Assembly (NCBI RefSeq): GCF_947242115.1 | Contig: NC_074714.1 | Coordinates: 35,288,323-35,352,322 of the forward strand | DNA length: 64,000 nucleotides | Source: Biomphalaria glabrata | Lineage: Eukaryota > Mollusca > Gastropoda > Planorbidae | Reading direction: 5' to 3' | In this document: positions 1 to 11,464 of the stretch, piece after piece | Position numbering within the stretch: position 1 is the first letter of the stretch | Layout: every line of letters begins with the position of its first letter | Notes under the pieces: generated by a model | Told to the model about the DNA's origin: nothing | Seen by the model: the letters and a program-made list of their open reading frames with translations, nothing else | Databases searched by the model: none | Made by a program: the position numbers and the translations under genes

Positions 1-714
1 TCTTTACCCCTCCTTCTCTTATTCTCATTATGAGTTGACAGCCTGGGTATGTGTGAAAGCTAGAAGTGTGTGTGTGTGTGTGTGTGTGATATTTTGCACC
101 TCTGTTTTGTTGAAATCTAGGTACTGTAACACCTTCAAATTTTGTCCATTTCCGTGTGTTGGAAAAGTGTGATTGACATGAAGCTCCAATGAATCAAATG
201 CATACAATGCACAAAGCCTTACAAAAAGAAAAGGCTGAATTGTGCCTTATACCATAATAACACTGTGCATACAAGAACACCTGGGTGTAATAGATTTTCA
301 ACCATAGAGTTGAACAATACAATATTTTTTAATAAAGTTGCTTTTTTTTAAAGACTTTTCTTCCTTTACGCAGCTGATGACTTTTTGTTATTAATATGAC
401 ATTAAAAGACATTCTAGTTTGGTGATATGTCTATACATCTAGACTTACAAGACGGAGTCGTAGCTAAATCAAACGTAATGACTTTATTACTTGGAAAATG
501 TACTGATACATACAGACAGCTCCATCTTTTTTTCTCACACACTAAATTTATCGTATTGGAAAGAGGGAGGCACACCAACATATTCTTGAACCCGGGCCCA
601 CCGGTACCCTGCTACGCCACTGATTGTCACACGTGATAAACAGCATATAAAGTACTGGGGCCGATAACTTTGAGCTTGGTTCAACTGTGTGATTGTAACC
701 CACCCTGTCACATA
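1..714. other. no gene; TG microsatellite and SINE-like patch
   Basis: No coding sequence is recognisable. A short TG run lies at about 67-89. The 69-codon frame at 427-636 overlaps a dispersed repeat (listed separately) and has no recognisable protein features, so it is not called. Confidence 0.5.
470..625 (-). repeat. dispersed SINE-like repeat, copy 1
   Basis: This stretch resembles 5525-5625: both share the start GTACTGATACATACAG, then the pattern CTTGAACCCGGG / CCTGAACCCGGG and a shared end near GCTAC..CACTG. On the minus strand the shared block reads CCCGGGTTCA, like a pol III box B, so a tRNA-derived SINE is possible. Box A is not clear, and I could not define the ends exactly. Confidence 0.35.
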
Positions 715-777
715 GTGTAGCTTATTGAATGTTATACATTACAGACGTCCCTTCAAAACTAGAAGATATTCACGTGT

Positions 778-2230
778 CAGTGGCGTAGCTACCAATGTGC
801 GGGTGGTGCGGGCCGCACAGGGCACCAAGTGGAGAGGGGCACCAAGATTCCCCCAGTGTGTATTAATTTCCTATTTCCGTGAGCTTTTCAGTAAAAACGA
901 CTAATTGTATGGACACGTTTCTTAAATTTCTTAAGTCTAAAGAAGCATCGAGATAATTTCAAGTCACATCATTGCCAGAGTCCACCGACTATAGGCGAGC
1001 TGTTAATGGGTATGAATTAACTGAACAATTAAAAGCAACAAAGCAAGATGAGACGGTTATCATTGAATTCAGAAAAAAAGGATGAGGCCGACATCGTGAA
1101 AAGAAGAAAATACTTCAATACCGCAGGTTCTAGAAACTAAAGGACAGCACACAAGCATGTCCTCAAAAATTCATACTGAAGAAGCTGAACCATCAGACAG
1201 TGTAAACAATACAGAAAGCAGGATAATAAACTCTAGACTGAACGACATTGGAGATTGGCCTGATGTCATCACAGATAATATTCGCATACACCTTTTCACT
1301 CAAGGATCTGAAACAGTTCAGCGTATGGACAGTCAATTCAGAGAGGCGTATAGACATCAAGAATCAGCAAAAGAAAAGGCTAGAAAGCTTTTAAAGGCTT
1401 GGTTTTTCCGGCAAATGTCAAACGGCGAGAAAGTTCTTAGAAAGTGGATGTGTTATTCACCAAAAAAAAATAAAAAAAAATATTATTTTGCTTCCCCTGC
1501 ATGCTCTTCTCAACAAGATCAAGTACCAAATCTTCATTTAAATCCAAAGATGGATTCAATGAGTGGTGGAGGTTATCCCCGAAAATAGAAAAACATGAGA
1601 CCAGCAGAGCTCACATTCAGTCATCGCTTGCTTGGAGGGAACTTGAAGTTTGCCTGAGAGTAGGGAACAATATTGACAACAAGGCCCAAGATTTGATTAT
1701 ACAAGAGACGAAAACCTGGAGAGTTAGTAAAATTACTATCAAAGTACGATCCACTCTTGAGGGAGCATGTGCTTCGAACTAAGCTTTGTTCCATATCGAA
1801 TATATACATGTCTCCACAAATACAATATTGGGGGATTACGCTAAAAAAACAAATCATACAGCAAGTAAAACAAGCCAAATATTTCTCTATTATTTTTGAC
1901 AGTACACCTGACATCTCAAAGCTGGATCAAATTTCCCAAATTTTACGGTATGTTGTCATGGAGAATGACAGGATGCAGGTTCGTGAGTCTTTTGTTGACT
2001 TCATCGACACAAAGGCTATGATAATGCTGCGGTCATGAAAGGTCATTAAGGTCATGAAAGAATTAACAATATTTGATTAATGAATAGGCCTACATATTAT
2101 TTTGAAAAAAAAGTAAGGTTTTGCAATGTTATTAATTAGTTAGTTGTTTTGTGTTGTTTTTTTTTTGGGGGGGGGGGGGCATCAAGATGAGGTACCGCAC
2201 CAGGCATCATATACTCTAGCTACGCCACTG
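778..2230 (+). mobile_element. hAT-superfamily DNA transposon with 8-bp target duplication
   Basis: The ends are inverted repeats beginning CAGTGGCGTAGCTA (left) and ending TAGCTACGCCACTG (right). The 8-bp sequence TCACGTGT lies directly outside both ends (770-777 and 2231-2238), the signature of hAT insertion. The interior holds a broken transposase reading rightward. At 1453 bp it is shorter than a typical autonomous hAT, so it is a deleted, non-autonomous copy. The perfect target duplication gives firm boundaries. It landed in an older LINE tail. Confidence 0.85.
1157..2038 (+). pseudogene. broken hAT transposase (TTF/ZMYM1-like type)
   Basis: Remnants of a transposase lie in several frames. 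The first frame (1157-1588) carries VLRKWMCYSPKKNKKK, the lead into the TTF-type zinc-finger region. An A-rich slip at about 1462-1495 then moves the match to the next frame (1501-1782: KDGFNEWWRLSPKIEKHE, typical of the family). A third piece (1757-2038) has AKYFSIIFDSTPD..DQISQILRYV, the first acidic segment of the RNase H-like catalytic fold. The rest of the catalytic region and the C-terminal dimerisation domain are missing, so no active enzyme can be made. Family assignment comes from remembered motifs of ZMYM1/TTF-type hAT proteins. Confidence 0.7.
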
Positions 2231-2390
2231 TCACGTGTCATTGTAGTCTTCAACTCTGCAAAGCCATTGGTTTTCCTGGCTGATTCAGGCGATCCGTCCC
2301 TTTAATGGTATTAGGAAAGAAGGAGCACGTGTACGACTTTGTCTTAGCATATGGAATAAGAAATATTTCTTTCTGGGTATTTTACTAGGT

Positions 2391-2433
2391 TGTTTTTGTA
2401 TTTGTAAGTAATGGTGCAGTATATGTATGTATG

Positions 2434-2468
<35 letters not shown>

Positions 2469-3007
2469 TTTACTGTTTAGTCTTCTGTCCTGAAGTGTAT
2501 GTATGGTAAACTGTAAATTTAGTAGCCCCCCCCCCCGACATGGTGAGAACACTCTCGTGTCAGTTGTCATAGTAATGTAAATCTGTGAGCTGACAAAGAC
2601 ATAGAAGACTTAACAGGAAACACTATGGGATGGATCTTTTTTTGGGGATGTCAAAACATGCGCACAGTCACACGACACCATGCTTAATGTCATGTCAGCT
2701 GATGGTGACAAAAACAAATTCATCACCAAACGAAAGAAACAGAAATAGCAAGAACTGAAACATTTAGAGGAGAAAAATGTGTGGATGTGTTGTTGCATGA
2801 GTGTTTTAGCAGTCATTACTCACCAGGTATGAATGTTTGTATGGAGATACTTTTAGACAAATCCGTTTCCTTGACACAGAGAGAGAAAGCGAGGGGGAGA
2901 CACCGAGGAAGGAAGGGGGGAAAGAGAGAATTCAAAAGAAACAAAACGGTCGTGGCGAATATAAACATAATTCACGGGGAGTGAGAGCAAGGATTTCCCT
3001 GGCGAAA
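2391..3007. other. no gene; TA repeat and unique AT-rich DNA
   Basis: Contains an ATGTATGTA / TA run at about 2423-2467 and a C-run at 2526-2536. No protein or RNA gene is recognised. Confidence 0.5.
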
Positions 3008-3316
3008 TCAGCAACCTGTTCTACATAGGACAGACATTTGAAACCAGCAATTTGTTCCATACAGGACAGACATTTGAAACCAGCAACCTATTCTATATAG
3101 GACAGACATCTGATATCAGCAACCATTTCCATATAGGGCAGACATTTGAAACCAGCAAAATGTTTCATATAGGAAAGACACTTAAAACCAGCAACCTGTT
3201 CCATATAGGATACACATAAGAAACCATCAACCTTCTCCGTATAGGATAGTTGAAACCAGCAACCTGTTCCATATAGGATAGACACTTGAAACCAGCAACC
3301 TGTTCCATATAGGATT
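3008..3316. repeat. 36-bp minisatellite, about 8.5 copies
   Basis: Tandem units of the form CAGCAACCTGTTCCATATAG + GACAGACATTTGAAAC repeat from about 3008 to 3316 with scattered substitutions and a few small deletions. Because 36 is divisible by three, the array stays open on the minus strand (3088-3321). That frame is repeat-generated and not called as a gene. Confidence 0.85.
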
Positions 3317-3447
3317 GACAATACGGATAAAAAAGCGTATGTCCAATGATATTTAAACCAATAAAAGGCTGCGTAATTTAACTAAGATAATCAAACTAAG
3401 GCAATGCTTTTCAACTTAACAAAGACAAAGGTATCATTCATCCAGGA

Positions 3448-3600
3448 TGACTGCCTGGTCGAGTAGCATGACCTCTGGACTGTCGTCTCGATGTTACCGG
3501 GTTCGAAACCTGCCCACCAAACACCCGCCCCCATCGCCGTCTTTCGGGAAGTTTAGACCAGGACGTAATCCTCTTTACTTTTGAAGAAACAAACAAGTTG
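3448..3600 (+). repeat. tRNA-derived SINE (family A), diverged copy
   Basis: It starts GACTGCCTGGTCGAGTAGC (box A-like), continues CTGGACTGTCGTCTCGATG, and has CCGGGTTCGAAACCTGCCC (box B-like), then GGAAGTTTAGACCAGGA. This is the same order of blocks as the copies at 5312, 14470 and 16506. Confidence 0.65.
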
Positions 3601-4755
3601 AGGCGGTTTAGTTCATAGAAGACGATACTGACTTTGTGGAAGCTTCAAGACACATGACACGATTCTGACAGACACGACACCATGGCGTTATTGCCTTCAC
3701 TCAAGTGCCAAACACATTTCGAATGAAAGTTTCAACCACAAATGCAAGAATGCGATATCCCAGATTTAAAGCAGTTCGAATGAGACAGCCACATATATAG
3801 AGGTGCGTGAATGTACCAGCTACATATTTAATGGAGCTCGAGACTCACTCTATAGGGTAGTGATGCCCAACCTGCGGCTCGAGAGCAGTATCCAGTCAGT
3901 AACGCGATGCTTTCCAACCTTACAAACTTCCTCTCCAATAGGCATACTTGGAAAACAAAAAAATGAGGAGCCCAAGTATAGGGCGTATCATGCCGGCCGA
4001 TTCATTGGAGAATATAGAAAGAAGGAGTGGGTGTTTTCAGGACGTTGAGAGACAACTCTTACCAAGCCTATCATCTAGTTCAACATACAGAAGCCTCAGT
4101 ATCCGCTGACTAGCATCCAATCAAAAGAAATGAATATAGTGTTATTGAAAAAAAAAGAATTAGAAAGGAAATGTACCAAGTTTCTACACAGAAATCAAGG
4201 GCGGTAATTATGACAAAATGTGAATATTGAGATAAGGGCGATTACCAGGTCATTTATTTTATTCGTGAAGAAATGCAGGGTTGCTTCCCGTCTTTCACTC
4301 GTCCTGTAATACTAATTTAAATGAAGTAAAATCTGTTCAGATAATATAGAAAATAAAAAGTTTATTAAGCACGTTAATCGATAATGCAAATTAATCAATT
4401 TTTTTAAAATCACGAGAAATTTCTGTTTTCATATTAACTAAACGCGGTCCCTGCAGATTCGCAGTTTACTAGGCAACTAGGCTATGCAGGTCAAAAGGGA
4501 TATCTCGATTAAAGTGTATGTGTGTATGGTTTTTTTTTTTAAGGAGCTAAAACATCCGAAAAAAAAAATGTTTTGACAATAACAAAACTTTAAAAAAAAA
4601 TGTTTAAAAAAAATCATTTCCGTCATTTTGTTCCCACTACTAATCATTACTATTTATAGGATATATCATATACGCCTTTAGTATGGCATTCCCCATTAAA
4701 CCTTACGTCAAATGATATAAAAGCCAGATGTTTTTATGTTTCTATGGTTTCAAAA
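3601..4755. other. no gene; hAT-like end fragment
   Basis: At about 3858-3885 the text TAGTGATGCCCAACCTGCGG resembles the terminal sequence of hAT elements, but no partner end or target duplication was found. The 81-codon frame at 3803-4048 runs through this and has no recognisable domain. The rest is AT-rich. Confidence 0.35.
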
Positions 4756-4759
4756 AAAG

Positions 4760-4850
4760 TTTTCATGTGGCCAGCACAACGACCACAGCCTTTACTTTCC
4801 CCAATTAATGTTAGGTGCCCATTGGTTAGGAGGGCTCAGGGGCATTCTGA
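4760..4850 (-). repeat. SINE (family B), fragment
   Basis: CATGTGGCCAGCACAACGAC followed by CCTTTACTTTCCCCAA and TTAGGTGCCCATT matches blocks of the longer family-B copies at 19095-20440 and 56005-56275, in the same minus orientation. Confidence 0.65.
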
Positions 4851-5311
4851 GATCAAAAGTAACGGTTGTACCTATTTTTAGTACGCTACAAAGATATGGT
4901 GTAGTTATGTAGTTATAGGGTGGACAGACAGACGACCGACAGACAGACCGCACAAAACTAATCACGGTTTTTCTTCTTTTGTTAGTCGCTTATAATGAAT
5001 CATGTGTTTTTCTAAAAAAAGCATGTGAGGAATGGGAAAAGTGGATCAATAAGAGATAACGTTGACGAGAGCAGACGAAGCAGCACATAGTGTGAACACA
5101 CGGCGCGTGCTCATGATGTGTTGAATACACGCGTGTCGGAGTAGCCACCATGGCGCGTAGAGGTATATTGCGCCAGGGGCCCATGACCATTAGGGGACCA
5201 CGAGGACACTAAAATAAAAACAAATATAGACGTTTAGAATTGTGATACAAATGGAATGACACTAATAATGTCTATTATAACTAACACAAACACACAAAAA
5301 CTAGTAACAAA
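4851..5311. other. no gene seen
   Basis: AT-rich sequence with a GACAGACAGACGACCG-type short repeat near 4923-4950. The 66-codon minus frame (4990-5190) shows no recognisable feature. Confidence 0.4.
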
Positions 5312-5445
5312 TGGTCCTTCGATAATCTCGATGGTCCCGGGTTCGAGCTCCGCCCTCGACTATCCTCCGCCGTCCTGCAGGAGGTTTAGGCTTGGATGTA
5401 GTTACTTCTTAATCTGAAGGAACATCCAAAACATGTCAAACAAAA
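5312..5445 (+). repeat. tRNA-derived SINE (family A), 5'-truncated copy
   Basis: Contains GATGGTCCCGGGTTCGAGCT (box B region), then CCGTCCTGCAGGAGGTTTAG and the tail block CTGAAGGAACATCCAAAACA, matching 16506-16680. The box A half is missing or too diverged to see. Confidence 0.65.
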
Positions 5446-5524
5446 CTAACTGTCATAATACTTATAAATGGCACTCATAATGGTAGTAGACTACAAACAT
5501 TAACATGCTTTTGTTGTTGTTAAT

Positions 5525-5625
5525 GTACTGATACATACAGGAGATCTCATGTTTTTGTTTTATTTCAAGTATACAATGGGATCCTGAACCCGGGACTACG
5601 GGGACCTTGCTACCTCACTGCACAC
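5525..5625 (-). repeat. dispersed SINE-like repeat, copy 2
   Basis: Second copy of the repeat at 470-625. It shares GTACTGATACATACAG at the left and CCTGAACCCGGGACTACGGG further right. Confidence 0.35.
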
Positions 5626-5923
5626 TCGACATCTATTAGTGTACTGCACATTTTATTTGACATTAGTTTCCAATGTGTAAGTGTAATATGACGCACCTGG
5701 TTGTTTATTAACATGATAGTTGTTGCTTTTGTTGTTGTTTCTAAGTCAATAAGTGTGCTGAATTATGTGAGAGATCTGACACAATATGTAAGCTGGAGTA
5801 AAGGGGAGGGCTGGGGGCGGGGTAATAGAATTCCGAATCATTCTCGTGTTTCGCGGAAATACCTTTAATTATCCATAGTGTGTAAAACAAAAAAGGCAGT
5901 AACTATCAAACAACACACTCACA

Positions 5924-8328
5924 CAGGGCCGCCGCTACCTATTGTGAAATGTGTGCATTGCACACAGGCGGCCGAATGTAAGGGGCGGCCAAATCATTAT
6001 TTACAGATTATTTTTATTTATTTTTAGTTAAATAATAATAATAAAATTACTTAAATATTTTATTTAAATTCTAATTATTCCATTATCCTTTGAAAACTTG
6101 CGGGGGGTTGGGGGATATTCGTACAATAAGTTATTTTGTAAACTTTACAAAGAAAAAAAAACGCGCGATGGATTCCCATGGCTTTTTCCATAAGCCCGAC
6201 GCTTCCTGGCCTTGAATTTTCGCGGGTTGTTAGCAATATTTGTTTCGAATTGAATAGCCCGATCTGTAAGTAGATCTAGTAATTAGAGAGTCAATTTAAA
6301 AATATTGTCACTTTTATTTGAAATGGCTGTTAGTTGAAAGTAGAATATTTTTGGCCGATTATAGAGTGTAGATGTAGATCTACAATAAGTTCATTTGTGT
6401 TCCAGTTTAAAATAAATTTTAATTATCTTCTTTTAGTAGTAAGTTTCTCAAACTTTGGGTCCTCCCCCCAGAGTGGGGGGTGGCGAGTACCTAGAAAGGG
6501 GGGGGCGCAACTTCCTGACAAAAGGGGGTGTTTTAGAGTGTGTGTATGTTTCCTAGGCGACAGTAAGAAGAGTTTAAGCGATTGATTTATAGTTAGGCAT
6601 TGAGGATGATGAAATTAGCGTAATGCAAATGTGAAACGGCAGATAATCTTGAGACATGAAAGAGTAAAGACGTTGGTTTGTGGTGAGCTGGAATACGTTT
6701 AAATATCAGTATATTTTATTGATACTACACAATCTCAAGTTAAATATGTGAATACTAGTCGACCGGCGGCGTAGCATACGTCGCTATTTTGCAGGGCCGG
6801 CCTTAGGCCACTGCAACCTATGCGACTGCAGTGGGCCCCGCACTTTCATAGGACCCGCCTAATTCTAGGTGTATAAATTATTAAATTAATCCATTTTATA
6901 ACTTATAAAAGATTTCCCGCGGCTTCCTGTCGATTTACCAGGAGCTCCTGGAAATCTGAAATTGCAAAATATACGAAAAAGTCCTGAAAATCTCCGGAAA
7001 TTATTAAAATCTTTTGAAAACTCATAGAAATCTCCTGAAATATATAGACAAAAAAAATGTCATTTTGGGGTGTCATTCAATATAGAAAACGCCAATCCTA
7101 CGCGCGATAAAAAAAAAAACGGCATTATCACATAATTGTGGAATCTGGTCAAAGAAGCTTCTCGCGCGTCAAACTAATGAAGAATTACTTGAGGTCAACA
7201 ATTCTCAAAGATAGATTGAAACATTTGGTAATTCTTGCTATTGAGCGTGATCTATGTAGGAAACAGAATTATTATGATATACTGTATGACTTTGCTACAC
7301 GGAAGGCTCGTAAAGTAATTCTGTACGTAGTAAAGAATGAATAAAATGAAAAGATTAATTTATTTTCTAATACAAACTCTTAAATTTCACTTATTATCCG
7401 TATCCCTTCCCAAACTTGGCCCCGCGAAATCCCAACAGAATATCATTTTAAAACGTCTCCGCTAGTATAATTCTTCTGGATTTTTTGTCTCAGAATAGTC
7501 GAATTTCTTCAGTCTATTGCACTTTATTATACTGACGACTTTTGTGTGGAGAAAAAAAAACAACGTCCTCGATAGAGACGTCTTACTTAACAGGAAAAAT
7601 ATTTTTAAAACGATCACCCCCATTACAGAAGTACATGCGCAATATGTAGGCCTACCTAGAATGTCCCTCTCATAATACTATTGGCCAGGGCTGCCTCTTT
7701 TTTTTATAAGATTTAATATGGCCCTCGACTTTTTTTGATTAGGATGAACAGTGCGTTCTGAAAGAAAAAACATCAATGTAAGCCTTTTTTAAATTCTCTC
7801 TTCTTACTAAGAAAAAAAGGCCAGAATACGCTTAGCGCCGAGTCCCGCCCGGAATTAAACCCCTTGCTGACTTGAGCGAAACCTGCCGCATCTTCAATTC
7901 TATCTCCATGAAGAAACGTTTACAACGCTTAAAATTTATAAGGCAACACCATTTTGGAAAAAAAAATGCCCATTATTTTTGGTGAAATGTCATTTCCTAA
8001 ATTTGGATTCTACACATAGTGTTCAAGACATAAATGAAAAATAAAACCTAAATATTGTGTTTCTTTTCTTTTTCCTTATATTCTTTAAAAAAATGCAATG
8101 TTAAAATTGACAACAAAACATCTTAGATGGCATGGGGAGACGAGAACAATGTGGCGAATAGGAAAGAAAAAGGAATCGTCTACAAAATAGATTTAAATCA
8201 AAGAGCGCTTTAGGTCACAGTGTCCAGCTCAGTCTTAATGAATTTTTTTGCTAAACAAAAAAAAAAGGGGGGGGGGCGGCATTAAAAAATTTTGCACGCA
8301 AGCGCCCACAACCCTCGCGGCGGCCCTG
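5924..8328. mobile_element. hAT-like element, CAGGGCCGCCGC ends, degenerate
   Basis: The left end starts CAGGGCCGCCGCTACC (5924) and the right end finishes GCGGCGGCCCTG (8328), a 12-bp inverted repeat of hAT type. The flanking octamers (CACTCACA and TCCACACA) match at only 5 of 8 positions and lie in low-complexity DNA, so the target duplication is not convincing. The interior is AT-rich with G-runs and contains another hAT-derived repeat (6753-7420). No continuous transposase remains. Confidence 0.5.
6753..7420 (+). mobile_element. hAT-derived repeat, copy 1, with transposase C-terminus
   Basis: Contains GCAGGGCCGGCCTTAGGCCA (a hAT-like end) and, downstream, the frame 7138-7344. That frame reads [32 protein letters not shown], the C-terminal hAT dimerisation region of ZMYM1-like transposases. 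A second copy lies inverted in an OTUD5 intron (30533-31148). Homology between the copies begins some 38 bp outside the presumed CAGGGCC end, so the mobile unit may be larger than its inverted-repeat motif suggests. Only the last about 70 residues of the enzyme are present, so it is inactive. Confidence 0.65.
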
Positions 8329-8469
8329 TCCACACACATGTGCAATCAGCAGACAAACAAGTAACCACGAAGAGTAGCGAGCTGGCACAGTGAAATCTAA
8401 AAGTACATGGACTGGTCAGTAGTCTTGAAGTAGGGTCTGATGTTTTTGTGATTCTCCAGAGTTAACATG

Positions 8470-8765
8470 TTACAGCAGTAGGTACAACATGTAACATATA
8501 TAACGACAGCACTAGGTACAACATGTTACATATATAATGACAGCACTAGGTACAACATGTTACATATATAATGACAGCACTAGGTACAACATGTTACATA
8601 TATAATGACAGCACTAGGTACAACATGTAACATATATAATGACAGCACTAGGTACAACATGTTACATATATAATGACAGCACTAGGTACAACATGTTACA
8701 TATATAATGACAGCACTAGGTACAGCATGTTACATATATAATGACAGCACTAGGTACAACATGTA
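8470..8765. repeat. 34-bp minisatellite, about 8.5 copies
   Basis: Units read GACAGCACTAGGTACAACAT then GTTACATATATAAT, with very little variation (ACG for ATG in one, ATGTAAC for ATGTTAC in two, and one GCATGT). Each unit holds the palindrome ACATGT. The low divergence suggests recent expansion. There are no unique spacers, so it is not a CRISPR-like array. Confidence 0.9.
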
Positions 8766-9380
8766 TGCTATATTTGCAGAGAAAGAGATTACTTTAAAAT
8801 TTTACCTCATTTTCCTTTTTCACTAATGTCGGCGCTATTTTGTGGGAGAACCGTACTAGGTACAACATGTTCTGACCTCTGGGTGGCCAAGTGTACGACA
8901 GGAAGACCGCAAATTGTTCACAGATAACTGGTTCTAAGAAAATTCGTTCACGCTAATTGTTTCCCCCAACAGTTGATTCACCAGACAAATAGTTCAGAGA
9001 CACTTGGATCTCAAAAAAATGTTTTAAAAAATGTAACATTGTCTGTTAATAAATAGTGAATGGATCCCCTAACGCCTAAGATAATACGTGAATAGTTTCT
9101 TCACACGACCTGGAAACCAAAGTACATTTTTTTTTTCATTTTCGAAAGGTCAAAGGCCTAAATGCACATTTAAGTCATGCGTGAGACGGTTAAGTTTACA
9201 TATTATATAACATAGTACAAAAAGACCAGTTTTGTGTGTGAGCTATGAAACAAGTTATTTAAGTGATGAGACAAGTTATGTATGTGAGTTATGAGACAAA
9301 TTTATGTGTGTGTGTGTGTGATGAGACAAGTTATGTGGGTGAGTTATGAGATAAATTTATATATGTGTGTGTGTGTGATG
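8766..9380. other. no gene; TG-rich degenerate repeats
   Basis: At 9225-9378 there are loose repeats of GTGAGTTATGAGACAAGTTA with TG runs. A stray CTAGGTACAACATGTT at 8855 echoes the neighbouring minisatellite unit. No coding signal. Confidence 0.5.
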
Positions 9381-9985
9381 GAAGTCATCTGTCAAAATTG
9401 GAGGGCGGGGGGGGGGGGGGTTAAACTCAAAACCCCTTTGGCTACGCTCATAGAATTTTGAGTGTGTAATTTGCTTTTTTTTATATTGAAGAGGGGGTTT
9501 ATCGTAAATTTTGGAGGGGGTTTTAAAATCAAAATCTTCCTTAACTGTGCTGTTGGAATTTGGGAATTGTTGATTGCATTTTTTTTTTGTTTTGTTTTAT
9601 AGAAGAGGAGGATTTAACTGCAAAAACCTCTGGTAGGGGGTTTAAAATTCAAAACCCCCTGTAGGGGGGTTTAAACTCAAAGCCCCCTGGTAGAGGGATT
9701 TGTATCTCAAAACCCCCTGATAGGGGTTTTATAAATCTCAAAACCCCCTGGTAGGGGGATTTAAACTCAAAACCCCCTGGTAGAGGGTTTTTAACTCAAA
9801 ACTGCCTCGGCTGTGCTGTGGTAAGTGATGATTTAGTATTAAAATCTCACCTAAAATAAACAAAATGAAAGCAAAAATCAGTCACTTAATTCCGTCCCCC
9901 CCCCCCCCGCAAGGGGGGATTTCATTTCGGGGGGGGGGGGGTTGAACCCCAAGAACCCCCCCCCCCCCCTGGCTACACCCATGTC
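9381..9985 (-). mobile_element. CATGGG-end element, inverted truncated copy
   Basis: Read on the minus strand it begins CATGGGTGTAGCCAGG at 9985, continues through C-run/G-run sequence, GACTGATTTTTGCTTTCATT and TTAGGTGAGATTTTAATACT, then a series of ACCCCCT.AGGGGGTTTTGAG-type units. It closely matches the first about 600 bp of the fuller copy at 12384-14313. The far end is missing. Confidence 0.65.
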
Positions 9986-11458
9986 ACACACATACACATT
10001 ATTGACACTGATTTCGCCTTTTTTTTCACTTTTCGCTGAATCTAAAAGCTAGCACCATTGAGGCCTGTATGTAAAGAGTTCAAGATTGATAAACTGCCCA
10101 AATGACGACGAGACAAAGAGAAACGTCTACTACATCTATGTCTTCATTCAGAATATAAATAATGCGTATATATATATTTTTTAAAGATTTCTAAATCTTG
10201 TCCAGACTTGCTCAAAGTCCAAGACGACTCCGAGATAACCAGAAAGTAATAAAGTCGAAAGTTCTGTAATCTCCACAATCCCCTTTGAAGGGTAACCCGA
10301 ATAATTGTGCCATGCAATGGAATGGAATATACCGTTCAATTCTAACCCAGAGTCCATAGACAAAGAAAAAAACAACTTTAGCCTTTAGTCACTGTACATA
10401 CGTCTTGCTTCTTGTAAACATAATAACTCAATGTTAGCATCATGTAGTAGGTAGTTCAGTACCTACTGATATCTGTACTAATAAGTTGTTTTTTAGTGTG
10501 TTTTTTATATATATAGACATTGTATTCTTCTAAACTACCAGTTAAAAATTTGTTGACATTTTTCGTATATTTTTTGTTTCATTTTAGTAAGCAACATATA
10601 GATCTAGTCGTGTCACACTCTGGTGTATACTTTTTTTATCGAAATTCTATAGTCTTTACTTTTATAATCATTTGACAGAAGAAAAAAAGCTTCATGTATC
10701 AGATCTCTAACACAAGATAGCGCCACCTCTCGGCAATGCTTTGGCCATATGTTCAAATTCCACACATACCTTGCATATTAGCGCATGTTACAGGTCACGG
10801 CTCGAATGTACATTCTAAAACACTAATGCAAGCCAATTCAAAATAATAGTAGGCCTACCATAAACCCAGGCTTAATTTTGAACTTAACAATTACAAGATG
10901 TATTCTTTTACATAAAAAAATATAACGTAATTTTCTATGATCGTAGTCCACAAGATAGATAAAGCTTAGGACTACCATTCTTGAAAACCTAGAAAATCCT
11001 ACGATTTTATGACTTTTTAAACACCCCAGAACCCATGACGTTTAGGCCCAACATGTTTGATTATGTCAATATCAAAAGATATATTACAAAAGAAAAAAAA
11101 ACCCACTAAATTGTATAGGTTTCTTATACTAACTTATAGCTTTTCGAGAATACATTTTGTAAAATGTAATGAATACATTTTTGTAAAAGAAATAACATAT
11201 AGATTGTAGATTAGGTTAATCTAGATCTAGATCTTTCAGTCAACAACTTAAGGGTTTTGGATTCGTTTAGAAAAATACAATGTAATAGTTTTGATGTTTG
11301 GAAAAAAAATAGATCCACACACCGTAAACATAAACAAACCAAAACAAAAACAAGTAGATCTAGACCTCTCCTATATAGAATATAGATATCTAAATCTAGA
11401 TCATAAAACGGAAAACGAAAGAAAACGGTGCAGCTAAACAGCTGTAAACTATTTTTTT
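9986..11458. other. no repeat-derived gene; likely intron of the minus-strand gene at 11465
   Basis: AT-rich, largely free of recognisable repeats, with several TCTAGATCTAGA motifs at 11218-11402. If the exon at 11465-11597 is real, this is its first intron. The 64-codon minus frame (10181-10375) has no recognisable domain and no clear splice sites around it. I could not find a second exon. Confidence 0.4.
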
Positions 11459-11464
11459 ACTTAC

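Larger units (their letters stand above)
715..2390 (-). repeat. 3' fragment of the 2A-type LINE, split by a hAT insertion
   Basis: 715-777 matches, on the minus strand, the 3' tail of the intact LINE at 46999-51062 (TACAGACGT..CTTCAAAA..AGAAGAT). The match resumes at 2231 with the segment that encodes the end of the LINE protein (CATTGGTTTTCCTGGCTGA.. onward to about 2390). The hAT element 778-2230 separates the two halves. The copy is 5'-truncated and diverged, so it is older than the hAT insertion. Confidence 0.6.

Noticed and set aside
7138-7344. Stand-alone small gene of 68 codons
   Set aside because: It is the C-terminus of a hAT transposase, with a second copy at 30609-30815. No catalytic region and no splice support.
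8470-8765. CRISPR-like regular array
   Set aside because: Plain tandem units without unique spacers, in animal nuclear DNA.
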